64,000 nucleotides of DNA from Anastatus disparis (lineage: Eukaryota > Arthropoda > Insecta > Hymenoptera > Eupelmidae): assembly GCA_017163975.1 (NCBI GenBank), contig JAFFSR010000239.1, positions 4,774,001 through 4,838,000 on the forward strand, read 5' to 3'. A model generated the notes under the pieces. It was not told the origin of the DNA, made no database searches, and worked only from the letters and a program-made list of their open reading frames with translations. Position 1 is the stretch's first letter; each line of letters begins with the position of its first letter. Both the position numbers and the translations under genes were made by a program. This document shows positions 1 to 12,771 of this stretch, in pieces.

Positions 1-3000
1 CACTGAAGTAATTTCTAATATGACCAAATAATACAATCATAAAAGTATTAGTGATATTTATATAAAATCCTGTATTTAATAATATTATAAAATTAAAATA
101 ATATGTAAATAATGTTATGGAAATTACGCAGACGATGAAAAATTTCACGTATGAATATTAATTTTGACATGATAATGGGTTTATTTACCTTTCCTTTTTC
201 AATCACAGACGTTTTATATAAGAAGCGTTATCAATTTGGACAAACTCAATTATTCCCAATTCCTGTCACGTAATTATTAGATTACGCTTAATTCAGATTG
301 ATAAATCAGTTTCTTTTGAGGGCTCGACGTAAGCAGATAGACTTTAATGGTGATTGGGATATGCCATAATCAGAAATGATCAGCAGTAGCTTTTTAAACA
401 AAACAAAAGTACATCTTGAGAAAAAAATAAGTTTACTTAACTATATAGTAGTTCTCTCAATTGCTTACATTGCTTACATCCCCTTCAAGATAAATCGCTT
501 CTTTTTCAATCAGCTAAAATCTGTTGCTGTAATGCTTAAGTTTATTTCAATGTTGAAATTCAACAAGATTGATTTGAAAGCTTGAGAAATAGAATTACTT
601 CAATCATTCAACTTGTCATTTAATTCTTTACACATGTACTTTATTATTTTACCTAATTAAGAATGGTTGGATATATTGATTCTATTTTGATTTCAAAGGC
701 ATGGATTGCATAAAATATACCATTTGATGATGAGTTTGCAACAGGTACAATTTAATTTATTAATAAATTTTTAGAATTTTTATTTTAAAACGATAAGTTA
801 AAATTAATTCGATATGTAGTTAATCTAAAGTAAATTCAAACCATAGAAAAAAATGATTTTTTATAAAGAATAATAATTTTTAATTTACAATCTGCGTGGA
901 AAATTTTAATCTCTTAATTTCTCTCTTTCTGAATTTTGTTTATTTTTTCAGTATGAAGAACAAGAATGTTTTTTTTCCTTTTTCTGTTTCTTTTTCGGAA
1001 GTAAGAACTACCCCAGCTCTCCTCCTGTACAGATTAAAAAGACACCTCGGAGAATTTGATTCCCGGAAATAGTGTTAGATTTTTATCCACTAAACTTACC
1101 CTATTATCCATCATCTATTCCACCCCGGAATTGTTCAACGTATTGCATCAGGATGACGTCATTTTCTTGGTCCTTTTGAACGTTTCCACTTCAACTAATG
1201 CAACCAGGAATCCGTTCCAATAAAAAAAGCTCAAGAAAAAATAAAAAATTTTTTCTCCGAAATTCAAACCTTGGCTACTCGAGCGTGCAACTTAATTTTC
1301 AAAGTCACGAACGCTCTTACATGTAATTATTGCAATACCATAATTTAGAATCAATTACATATTGATGAATAAAAATTTGATCTGAATATTCAGATAAATA
1401 GCAATTTTATGAGATTATGTCATACCTCTGATTGGATAAAATAAAATATTGTTTCAATAATAAAAAAATATGTACATCAATAATAAATGATTGAATATTA
1501 AATGTACCTAAGTAAAAATTGATTACCCAATCATGAAGTTACATTTAGATAAAATATTAAGCTATAGAAAACATTCGTAAACATCCTAGTACATAAATAT
1601 CTTTAATAGTTATCAATAAAGTTAATAAAAAAGCTACGTTTGCTTTCATACCAAACATTACAAGAGATTAAAACCGTCCATCGAGCATCTAATTGAAGAT
1701 TATAAAAGTACGTTAACTAAAATATTTAAATATCACTGGCTTTATAAACCATAAAATGAAGCTTCAATAACAATAAATAAAGTTTCTGAAACGTTTTAGT
1801 GGCATCTCAGGAAATTAATACCTAAGCGAATTAAAAAAGGAAAATAAACCTTACTTAAACCTTCTTTTTATTTTATGGTTAATAAAAGCGAATAGATCAA
1901 GGTAAGTAAAAAAACCATTTATCAATCTTCGCATGAATAATTACCATCCCCTAGTGTTTCTAATACGTAAACATGTATCTTCGTACTATATCAGTTCAAG
2001 GTATATACGTCGATCGCATGAAATATAAAAGTAGAAATATTCTTCTAATGAACGATTTGATACCAACGTACGATTTACCTTATTCCCTGAAAGCCCAATA
2101 ACGGAAACGTTTCCGAATCAATTCCCGGAAAATCCTGCGCTCTAGAGAAAAAAAAGGTCAAAAAGAAAGAGAGGAATATACGTATTTTTTACGTGCTCTT
2201 AAAAGGATACTTTCCCTTTTTCCTTTTTATGCGTTTCGTCAAATAAATTCATAAATAAAGGCGTTTTTCCACTATCTTGATCAACTGTTTAGATGCGGTG
2301 ACGTACATTGCTTGCTTTTTTAATAAAAAAGAAAATTAAACTGAATATTTCGTTTTCGTAAACTTATCAATATTGAATTATTATATTGTTTGTGTACTCA
2401 TAACCATAATACTAATCTTTCAGTAATAGGATTTTATCCAACTTGTTATTTACATTATTACAATCAAGATAATGATGTGTGTTTTAGAATTTACTCTAAT
2501 GGGGCTTAGTTTTTAACATATTCGCTTATCTTCATATAAGCAATGTGTATCTCTTTATACTTTTTCAATTTATACAAATACACTTTGCAAACATAAAATC
2601 AATAACAAAATGAGAATATTTCAAAAATTGAAATCGATTACAATAAGCCGTGGAACATGTAATTAATTATTTTGGTTATCAAAATACATATTACAAGATA
2701 GACAAAGTCTAAATTCCATTATGTCGATGTTCAACTTGTTAATTCGGAGCTTATAGGCAAATTATTTCTACGTAATTATTCAAATTATCGTTGTTTCAAA
2801 CTTAATCAAAAGTAGTTTTTATAAAATTAATTATATAGTATAGTCCGTTCGTCAAAGTAAATAAAATGTCAGACTGTAATTCACAGGACTGGGTTAAGTT
2901 CCCCAAATCCGACACTCTATTGCAATTCTTCTTTCAAAAGACATTATGTTTTATATATGATAATACATCTTACATGTTAATATGGATAAAAATAAACATA

Positions 3001-3477
3001 AATAAATTTATTTATGTTTTTATGTCTAATAGCGACTCCCTTACGATAAACATACCCAACTGAATGTTATTTCGCACTCCCTAATGGATTTTTTCTTATG
3101 ATAAAAGTATTATAAAAATAAAAAAAGTACCCAGTATAAAAAATGATATTGACGTTAGATACTTTTTTATTAGCTGGTAAGGGCTAATAATTTTTATATA
3201 AATTTGTTAATACTGCATAGTATTTACGTAGATAAGTAAATTTTTGTTTTCTTTTTAAATCAATCACTTGATGGCTAATAAAAATAGTTTTTGTATAATG
3301 ATAACGAAAAATAAAATTCTTTTTCAACATGACATTATAAAGCATTAGAAAGTATTAAACTATCTATTTTTAGTAGGGTATCCGACATTTTTAAAGATAG
3401 AAAAATAATTATATTTAACATTATTTTTTACTTTAAACTTACAACGCTTGTGCACCTTAACCCTCTTCTTAAGAACG
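1..3477. other. AT-rich sequence, no gene recognised
   Basis: Only short chance reading frames without recognisable motifs occur on either strand. A GC-richer patch at 1000-1340 holds the CRE palindrome described separately. Confidence 0.7.
1153..1162. promoter_or_regulatory. perfect CRE palindrome ATGACGTCAT
   Basis: A full palindromic cAMP-response element core sits in a stretch (about 1000-1210) that is less AT-rich than its surroundings. CREB/ATF bZIP proteins bind this sequence. No adjacent gene is visible, so its target is unknown. A chance occurrence in 64 kb is possible. Confidence 0.3.
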
Positions 3478-3625
3478 TCTATCGATATTATCGAAAATCA
3501 ACAAGTCTCGGTCTGTGTTGCGCGCGCGCGGCTCAAGGCGACAGAGAGTGCGAGCACACAATTCAAGGAGACAACGGCTACGCCTTAGTAGAGAAGGGGT
3601 CAGCTGTGAAAACGATTTTAGATGT
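3478..3625. promoter_or_regulatory. promoter-like island with DRE motif and CpG run
   Basis: A TATCGATA octamer (3480-3487) matches the DREF recognition element found at many insect promoters. It is followed by an alternating CG run (about 3520-3531) and roughly 90 bp of GC-richer sequence. This stands out sharply in AT-rich surroundings. No ORF accompanies it on either strand. It may be a core promoter or a noncoding first exon; strand and target are undetermined. Confidence 0.35.
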
Positions 3626-6600
3626 ATAGTTCTGATGGAAAGGGTACATAAAGATATATATATATATACGTTTGTGCATATATAAAGACTGCGATTATGG
3701 CAAATTCATGCATAAATTTACGATTGGTTAATGCTGTTTATTCTTGCATTTATATTTAACGGTTTATTAATAACTCTAATGGATATTATTTTAACGTTCA
3801 AATTACGTTCATTCTTATTTATGTTATCCTTTTAATTATTTTTTATGCTTAAGTGTATTTTGTTGATATGAATAAAACAAGTTTATCGAAAATAAGTACA
3901 CGTGCACTTATTTAAAGTGAATTTTATTTATTCAGATTTACAAAGTAAGGAAAAGTATTAACCTTTTTTTTTGTTATAAAATGTAAATATATTAATCATT
4001 TAATTTATGTAATATGGAACGGTATTTTTTACTATTTATGTTTATTATTTTGTATCTTATTGTTACATTCATTCACATTCTGATTAAATAAAACAAACTT
4101 AATTTTAATTGTTATTAATATTAAATTTGTTTATTGTTTTTATTGAAAATATTTATATATACAATGTTTGAAAAATAAAGTATTTAATAGCTGATATTAT
4201 TAAAAGAAATCAAAACACCATTTACGATACGCATGATTCAAGGCGAAGAAAACAGTTTACAACTTTTTTAATAAATTTTAAAATTGTTTGGTAAATAAAC
4301 TTGTGTACTCTTTCTTTTTTTTCTTTGCTAGTCGTATTCACCTTTGTTGAACAAGTTTTTTCATAAAGAAAGTTTATTATTAGTTGCATTAAGTACAAAC
4401 ATTAATGATTATTTTCATTGTGTCGCATTAAAAATTTTCTTGATGGTGCATTATCTTAAGGTGTAAAAATTAGCTTTTATTTTGGAAAATAAAACGAGAA
4501 ATGACGATCGTGTTTTTTATACGAAAATGTTTTACGGAAGTCCTTATATTTTTTATTATTAATTTAACTTTAAAGCGTTTAATATCAAGCTTACATTAGC
4601 AAGCACAAATAGGTATAGTTTGATTATTATGATTCTGAATATATATTTGTTTTGACTAAATTTATCGTATTACATTCGTCGGAATCTTATGCATTTTTAA
4701 TGTTCAAAAATATTTACATAAGTTAAAAAAACACATGAATCAAGTAAGAATACAAATGAAGGTATTTTGATATTAAATAATTAAGTACTTTTTGTTAAGT
4801 TATACAATATAATTTAGCATAATATTTCGATTTTTCAATAATTAAAATTAAAAAATTAATTTCCTTTGTAATTTTGTAAAAGTCAAATAATTAACGGATT
4901 TTGAAATCAATTGCTAGACAACTTTTACATAATTTAGAAAATATATTTATTACAATCGGATATCTTTTTCTTCTGAATGCTTAAATTTTAAAGTTCTAGA
5001 ATGATAAATATGTTCTTTGTAAATTTAATTCAATATTTTAATAAACAAACAAATGTATAAATCACGTTTAGTTCATAATATATTGTCGAACAGACCGGAT
5101 TTGCCGGAAGTATAACATGTTTGTTGTTTTCGCATATAACAAAACTTTTTGTTTGTATTATTGATGTAATACTTTCGTTTTTCTTACAATTATGTACAAT
5201 TTTCGTTTTAATTTCTTATATTTAAGCAACATCAATGTGGCCTGGTTATTATAAAGGACGACCAATTTGTAAATTACAAAAACTTTATAAATTATGCATT
5301 AAAAAGAAACTTTTTAGTCATAATTTCAAAGAAAAATTAAATTAAAGATTAACTAAAGCTAAAGAATGGGTTTCGAGAAATAATTACAAAGCTTTAACAG
5401 ACATTTAACAATCAAGTATATTATTATAAATCTTGTAACGAAATCCAGTTGCTACCTTACATTGACGTATTCGAATGTAATTATGTGATGAAAAAAATTT
5501 TTTTTTTTCATACGAAAAAAGTTACATTGTAATCTTAAATTAGAAATTACGAAGCTATTACGTTCAAAGCGTAAAGTAACTTTTAATTTAAAGTAGAATT
5601 TGAGCCCTTTACGTCAAGAGAAAGTTGAGAAATTGGCCGTTAACCTTTTAGAGCTCGACCAGACGAGACATATACGACTAGAAACACACGGAAGCTAAAG
5701 GTTGTAAAATAAATTAATAAATTATGTTACAATGGCGAAATTTTGCTTTTCTTTTTTCTCTCGGGATACTAAAAATTTTTACAATATGTAAAGAAAAAAG
5801 TAAAATAGAAAAAAATAAAAAGATAAAAATTTCGAACAGTTTACAATCTTATCTTGACGACTATTCAAATTTTCTGTTTGAATTATATTGCAGCTATGAA
5901 TTTTGTATTACTTCTAAGACGTATCACGTCCCATAAATTCTTACTTATGTTTGAAATTGAATTCTTCTCTAAGGAATCGAGAGATTTTCATCAGAAATTC
6001 AATTACGCAAGATAACTTTAAGTTTAAATAAACCTTTACGTATTTCATTCTTAATTGTTACTTGTAATATCATGAAAATCAATACGATTACCAATATTGT
6101 AGCGCAGAAAGTATTGAATATTGGGAAATTTCGCTGTCGATAATTTGTAATATCTAAAGTAAAGTTCGCAATATTATCGGTTTTGATATTTCAAAACACC
6201 AATTATATTGAGAACAGTAAAATTTTCAATTTAAATTAACAATTACTCAAAAGTTCGAATGCTCGCTATTAATCAAACATTTTCTGTTATAAGTTTTCGA
6301 TATTCATAATAAACCTTAATAGCCCAGTGTATTAATATATTTGAATACGTAATATCGCGGAGAGAAATTAAAAAATACTTAGAATTGGGCTTGTCTGATC
6401 ATAGCGGAGCGTAACTACTGATTTTCAAATAATGAAAAAAAACTTTAGAACAAAGCTTCTATTTGGAGTTTTAGTGATATAAAAGAAGATATTTATATAC
6501 TAAATTATAGTTTTTAAACAAAAATGTGGGTTTATTTGGTTTTAAAAATATGAAATAATGAAGTTTATTTATTCTTAATTTACAAAATTTCATCCATTAA

Positions 6601-7859
6601 TATAAAACTGAATACATTAAGTGAGATAAGAATTGCTATTGGGTATTCGCACATTATATATTCAAATTTTTCATATAAATGTAGCCTACAATACGGTGTA
6701 AAAAATCTATAACTATTGAGATTTTACAATAGATATATATCTTACAACGTCCATGTAATATTCCACGAGCAAAATTTACTCGCACATATTGATTTCGTTT
6801 TCTGCCGTTCGGTATCTACGAAATAAATTTCAGTATTCAATAATATAATATCATAATCTTCAATTTAAATAAAAAAATGAACAAAAAATCAAAACAGATT
6901 GTTCTTTGTGTTAAATAATTTAAGAAAAATTTTAGTCCAAAGAAACCATTAACTGTAACGTTTTATCATTATTTTCTAACATATTTTTTTTTCTATATAA
7001 AATACGGAAATACTGATTAGTAATAATTTTTTTTCTACAAAAGAATTTTAACAATATATGTATGTTTTTTTCTAAATATAGAATATCTTTGGAATAAAGA
7101 ACAAATTATCTTTCCAAGATTTATGAGTTGGCTTAGAAGTTAACAATAGGTTGTTTAATTTATTTTGTTTGGAACATAAACGTGCTCCAAATCTAAAGAA
7201 TTTTTAACTTTTTCTCTCTTTTTTTTTTAATGTGCTTCTTAATGTAAAAGCCTTAATGTAAGAGCTTAAATGATTTAGTAAATGCATCTACTTATACAAT
7301 ATTATTCCATTTCTTTTTGAGAAATTGAACAATGTTTATTTTTTAATGCGCTTGGTGATAAAGCGATAATTTAACATTATTTTCATAATACTCTTATTGC
7401 TATGAATAAAAATAAATTATGAAAAGATCACTTAAAATTAACTCAGAATTTCATAAATTATTAAGTATATTAGTTATTCCAAATTCCACTTTTTAAAAAC
7501 GAACAGAAATGATTTCGCATACTGTAAATAAAAAGAAAAGTCATTCTTTAAAACAACTCTCGCGAGAATCTTCTTCTCTCGCAATTGTCAGCGATTCTCT
7601 TTTTTGCTTCATTTCTTAAAAAAAAAAGAAGAGAAAAGTTATAGGATTTTCTTCGCCTTCTTTCTTCATTCTCTCTCGGTCATTTTCTTTTATAGTCTTA
7701 CACTTCTTCAGTCTACCAGTATGATCGCGTGATAATATAGGCATTCGACAGAACTAAAGAATAAGAAAAAAAGAAACGAAGTGTAAGAAAGAAAAAAGAA
7801 ATAGAAGAGTAAAAAAAAATATGATAAAGTTGGTAGGGATAGATACTCCTCTTACGCGC
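3626..7859. other. AT-rich sequence, no gene recognised
   Basis: Dense stop codons in all frames and no repeat structure beyond short homopolymers. A slightly richer patch at 5600-5700 has no ORF. The last 300 bp become rich in pyrimidine and A/G runs leading into promoter candidate A. Confidence 0.65.
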
Positions 7860-8501
7860 GTATGGTAGCTTGAAATTTTCTTTCTCACTCATCCTTTCTC
7901 TCTTTCTCTTTATATTATTCTATCTATATAACTTTGCCACCCTCTCTTGCTTTCTCTCTTTCTCTTTCGCTTGGCTCGCTTGCTCTTTCTCTTTCGACTA
8001 GGGAGAGAGCATGGAGAGTAGTAGTAGCAGCAGGACTATACTCAGCCTTGGTTGCGCGCCGCGAAAACCAGTCAGTCGTCGTTCGTTCACCGACGAGCGA
8101 GCACAAGTTTACAGTGTATCTGCGAGCAAACGCAGTTAGAGTTAGTTTTAAATCCAATACCCCTCCACTCATTTTTAAAACTTTTAACTCGTTGTTACTT
8201 AGTGTTATGTGCTACCGGAAATAAAGGAAAAAAATTTTTTTTTGCTTTCTAAACGGGGTGTGCAAAAAAAATCCAATTTTATTCATTTTAACGAACACGA
8301 GGACATGAACTTATTAAAACACGTGAAAGACAAGTGTATAAATCAGTCTGTTGTCAATTATTTTTTTCGTTTGTATTCAGTTCTGTCTTGCCAATATTCA
8401 TAAAAATAATTTATGCTTAAACTTAATTTTTATTCCACATTGGTTAAGGTTAAATAAATTTGTACAGTAATTTTTTTTCTTAGTTGGAGAACGGATACAG
8501 A
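7860..8501 (+). promoter_or_regulatory. candidate promoter and noncoding first exon A
   Basis: A CT-rich tract (7880-8000) leads into a CpG-rich block (8040-8130). That block contains the Inr-like TCAGTC at 8072-8077. The block continues to CAGA|GTAAGT, a good splice donor with GT at 8502-8503. Short open frames across it are low-complexity and unlike any known protein. The layout suggests a transcription start near 8074 and a noncoding exon of about 430 nt. Assignment to the downstream dopamine receptor is inference: it is the only gene recognised on this strand. Confidence 0.4.
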
Positions 8502-8739
8502 GTAAGTTGGATTGAAAGTACGAAATCATAGTTCGATAATTAAAATGCCAAAGTTTGATTGAATGATTTTATGTGTAAGGAACTTTACAACTTCACAGTC
8601 TGTTATTTGATATTAGAATATAGTTTGATCGACATTGAAAATTCAAATAAGAAATGTAATACATAAATATTGTCTCCTGTGAAAATTTATGTGTATCAAT
8701 ATTAATAAAAATGTGTAGATTATTATCGTTCATCAAAAA

Positions 8740-9640
8740 TTAAAAAAATGTTACTATCATCGTACTCATATAATGTAAAAAAGAATTAAAAAATAAAAAG
8801 ACAAAGTAATTAAATTGTGATGAAAAGAGTGATGAATTAAAGATTTAAAAAAAAGATCATAGAATATTAAGACTATATCAAATAAAAAGGAATGAAATAG
8901 AATTAAATATTATATTGTGAATATAAAAACAAAGCAGTAAGAAAAAAGAAAATAAGTAAATTAAAATATTGATAAATCCAACAAAGCTAATACAATAATT
9001 ACATCAAGCAGTATTTCAAAAAAGATATTCGAAAAAGATTAACAAGACAAAGAGACGGAATACAGAATTAAATAGTCCGCAAAACAGAAAAATAAAAAAG
9101 CACAAAAGCAAATTCAATCCGATAAAGTAAATAATCCTGAAAAACTAAAAATCAGAATAAAATAAGCGAAAAGAGGGTTAGCACAAAAGTAACCTAGCAG
9201 TTCATGCAAAAAAGGAAAAAATAAAAAAAGATAAATCTAAAGAAAGAAACAAGACCAAAGAAAAAAACAGAACCTCGTAAAAAACATAGTAATAACCAAA
9301 GTCATTTCCATCTGTATATATTAATCCGTACCAAAAAATAAGGAAGATCCAGTGCTTGGAATAAGAAAATAAAAAAACACAAACAAACACGCTTACGAGT
9401 TCTCATCCGGTAGTAAGTATTCTCTTAGTATAAAAAAAAGGAAAAAAAATAGGAAGAAATCAAGCAAGAAAAACAAGAAATGACCTAAGAGTCTTGGATC
9501 CATCAGTAACTAACCTAGTAAACCAACACCCATCAAGGCTAAAGTAGTAAGAAGCAAAAATAAAAAAAAATGTAAGAAAACGAAAAGAATAAAAAAAAAT
9601 AATAGAAAAGAAATCGAGTATACGGAAATGAAGAAGATTT
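8740..9640. other. A-rich, T-poor tract between the two leader candidates
   Basis: About 900 bp in which the + strand is dominated by A (many AAA, AAAAG and ACAAA words) with few T. No ORF of interest; a minus-strand frame at 9202-9390 is all Phe/Ser/Tyr from this composition. It may be noncoding leader sequence or simply composition-biased intron. Confidence 0.6.
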
Positions 9641-9649
9641 AAAATGACG

Positions 9650-10169
9650 TTAGGAAAGAGTTACGCGCGTAATATAGACGATCGCGGAGGTCCTCGACTC
9701 ATTGCAATGAGCTCGAATTCGATTTCGTGCTCAGCGAACGATTTTCGTGACGGTAACAATCGAAAGCTCACTTTGGTAAACTTTTAAATAAAAGTAAAAA
9801 AAAATTTTCTCAATATCTCTCTATACATAAGTGTAATATTGTGCATTGTGAATGGGAAATCGTCGTCGTTCTGTTACTTTTTAACTTGCACTGATGAATC
9901 GATCGAGTAGCAATAAGAAGCAAGTGCTAAATTAGTGGGTCGCTTCAATCAAGAGAGAAAGAGAGAGAGAGTGAGAGAGAGAAGAAGGAGAAGAGAGGGA
10001 GAGAAAGGGAGAAGAAGAAGAGAAGCTGGTGAGAAAGTTAGGTTCTGCCGGATAGAAAGAGAGAGTGAGAAGAGAGTAAAACTACTTGAGTCTGCTTTGA
10101 AATCTTGCTTTCTCTCTCTCTGACATCAGCAAGCAAGCAGTCACCCTTTTCCCCGTTCTCATGCAGAGA
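9650..10169 (+). promoter_or_regulatory. candidate promoter and noncoding first exon B
   Basis: This GC-richer block starts at about 9650 and includes a 14-bp palindrome (9698-9711, core ATTGCAAT). It continues through a long GAGA-rich tract (9951-10025) and ends at AGA|GTGAGTATA, a strong donor with GT at 10170-10171. GAGA repeats are typical of insect promoters bound by GAGA factor. No convincing protein is encoded. It may be an alternative 5' exon of the receptor, whose coding exon lies 24 kb downstream. RNA evidence would be needed to prove the link. Confidence 0.4.
9951..10025. repeat. GAGA-rich low-complexity tract
   Basis: Purine-only GA/GAA/GGA repeats inside candidate first exon B. 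They are potential GAGA-factor sites and the source of a false Arg/Glu-rich frame. Confidence 0.9.
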
Positions 10170-10171
10170 GT

Positions 10172-12287
10172 GAGTATAATACCATTTTTCCATCGCTTTG
10201 CGTTTCAATTAACTAGCGCATTATCACGTCTTTGTAGTGCTCCACCAGTTGATGCTTCTCGCGTTTTTCATTTTATTTTATTTCTCTTCTTTTTCTTTAT
10301 TTTTTTTTCAAATGGAGATTATTTCTTTTGTAATGGCACTCGTATCGTATTTGTTTTCTTTTTTTCATGAAAATGAATCCAAATGAAATTGGTATTTCGT
10401 TGATGATTCGGCAACAATCAATTTAGTTAATTATAAACTGCTCTTTCAAAATTACCATCTAGCTTTCATCCATTGAAAATTTCACTGCACTTGATGAACT
10501 AATTTTTTTTAATCAACTTTCATTCAATACCTAACAAAATTTATTGCTTTATGTAATCACTTACAGTAATACTACTTAAATTAGTAACAGATGTATTTTT
10601 AGATTACATCATATTGATGATTGTCTTTCCATTCCTAAAAATAAATTTTAATTCTAGTAACATTTTTATTCGATACATAAAATAAAAAAATGATTATTTT
10701 TTAAAGACAAGAAATAATTTAACTTTGAAATAAGCAGAATATATAAAACAGATTTCAATAAACCCTTTTATAAAATACATTTCCGTTAAAAACGATAAAT
10801 AAATTATTTAAACACAAAATGGAAATAAAGGATTATGTATTAAATAAATATACGATACAATCAAATATTTAAATTTAAAAAAATTAAAAATAAAAGAAAT
10901 GAAACGCTATAATATATTAGTCAGTATTATCCTTTAAAAAAAATAATTTAAAAATTAAACGGATATGTTAAGTATGAGCTCTCATTTATTAATATTGAAC
11001 TTCAACACTTTGATTTAGTGAAGCGGAGAATTTTTACAATTATAATTGTACAAAATATATATTTATATATTATGTAAATTGTAATATCTTTAAAAAACAA
11101 AATATTGATTTCGTATCTTTTAGTTCAAATGATCAGCGTAATTTAAATAAACAAAATACTTTTCCTTTATTGCTCTTAAATAATCAATCAAACGAAAAAA
11201 ATTCGTTTCACATTTAAAATTCTAAACAGTCTTGTATTTTAATTAATTTCAATTTTATCCATTTCAGTGTGCAATATCACACGTTGTCCTTCGCTAGAAT
11301 TCACTTGATTCACGAAATTCATTGTACCCTGAAACAACTGAAAAGCGACTTTTCTTTGTAAAGCTCAACGCCTCTTCATCGATAATTAGTTTGAATCTTA
11401 CACCTTTGAGAGTAACTTTATCTCAGCTTCTGGTTCCGCGAACTCACATACATCACTGCCGTATTAGAATTTAATATATTCTATTAACTATTCGCAAGTT
11501 TTAATGATACGGTTTCCAATAAACACGTTTACGCTGGTGCAAACTTCCAAAACTGAATAATTATATGGATTTTTTACGTGTATTTAATTATTTTTTCAAA
11601 TTGGAGCGTACTTTACTCGCAGGTTTCCTGATTAGCATAAATAAGGATATTCTTATTTAATAGTGAATGGTTGAATATTAGCAGAATTTGAGGGAGCATC
11701 TAGAGCGTCTCTTACTTTAAATGCTGACAAAGTTTATACGATCTTCTTTGGCAGTGCTTATTTCAATAAAGATTTGTATGCTGATTGATCTTAAGGGAAA
11801 TGGTGGCACTACTTTTTTTTGTAAATGTAAAGAATCTTGATGTTGTTCATTTTAAACTAATGTGAGAACAACTTATCACTAGTTTTTTCCGTCTGCACGT
11901 TACTAAAACTTTGTTTAAACAACTCGCTGTGATACTTAATCTTTGTTCAGTAATTATAATTTATAAATTTTAAGACTTCAAAATCCATACGAAAACTAAA
12001 AGATCCTTTTGTGAAATACATATTAGACATAAGAATGACGGGCTTTCTCTATACGAAGATTGACTAGGTTCTGATACAAGAGAATCCTATTTCCTGGCTA
12101 TTCCCGCATATAAAATCGAAGTGTCTAATGAGTTGCTTCATTAAATATGTGCCTAGAACAGATGCTAGAAGAGAAGCCAGGGATTTAATGATGTCTTATA
12201 TACGTATTATGTTTCAAAGAAACTCTTTCCGATTTTAACGTACGCATTTCTGGAACGATCCACCTACTACGATTAGGATTTTCTCAT
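10172..12287. other. intron-like AT-rich sequence
   Basis: It follows the donor at 10170 and contains no coding exon I can recognise. Its only structured feature is the dispersed repeat at 11265-11430. Confidence 0.6.
11265..11430 (+). repeat. diverged dispersed repeat, copy 1 of a pair
   Basis: This stretch shares an ordered series of words with 14965-15130: AATTCACTTGAT, GAAATTC, AACAA.TGAAA and TGTAAAGCTCA, at matching spacing. Divergence is considerable, so this is an old duplication or an old repeat family. There is no ORF. Confidence 0.55.
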
Positions 12288-12329
12288 TTAAGAGGCGGTC
12301 GGAACCAAATCGGTGACTTAGTTCGGTGC

Positions 12330-12472
12330 TTGTAATAAATGCTTATAATAATTTATTCATTTATTAATATGGTAAAAATATAGTCATTTCCTCTAGTCAT
12401 GTATATAAAGAATAATTTAAAATAGTTAAAGCCACAAAAATATAAAAAATATTGTTATAAAGCGAAAAATGC
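12330..12472 (+). repeat. 143-bp direct repeat, copy 1
   Basis: This AT-rich unit begins TTGTAATAAATGC and ends AAGCGAAAAATGC. It matches 12532-12674 with only scattered substitutions. The copies are separated by 59 bp that contain the start of the nested inverted repeat. Confidence 0.8.
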
Positions 12473-12531
12473 CACCTAACAATCGACACGACAGTTTTTT
12501 GCATGCGGTATATGTCAAGTCAGTTTGATAT

Positions 12532-12674
12532 TTGTAATAAATGCTTATAATAATTTATTTACTTATTCATATGGTAAAAATATAGTCATTTCCTCTAGTC
12601 ATGTATATAAAGAATAATTTGAAATAGTTTAAGCCATAAAAATATACAAAATATTATCGTAAAGCGAAAAATGC
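12532..12674 (+). repeat. 143-bp direct repeat, copy 2
   Basis: This is the second copy of the unit at 12330-12472, of the same length and the same boundaries. The duplication appears to have occurred inside the transposon, since both copies lie between its terminal repeats. Confidence 0.8.
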
Positions 12675-12771
12675 TGACTTGATATATACCGCAAGTCACC
12701 GATTTGGTTCCGACCGCCTCTTAAAAGAGGGCTGAAAGAGTATTTACTCGACCTCAAACAAGAATTTTTAA

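Larger units (their letters stand above)
12288..12724. mobile_element. nonautonomous TTAA-flanked DNA element with internal duplication
   Basis: Perfect 31-bp terminal inverted repeats lie at 12288-12318 and 12694-12724, each beginning TTAAGAGGCGGTCGG. If TTAA is the target duplication, this fits a piggyBac-like insertion. There is no ORF. The interior contains a 143-bp direct repeat (12330-12472 and 12532-12674). The second copy is additionally bracketed by a nested inverted repeat (GCGGTATAT...TCAAGTCAG near 12505-12523 and its complement at 12674-12692). Superfamily assignment from TTAA alone is tentative. Confidence 0.75.

Noticed and set aside
7924..8252. Overlapping short ORFs on both strands
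   Set aside because: Ser/Leu and Arg/Glu runs come from the CT/GA tract; the region is better explained as a promoter and noncoding leader.
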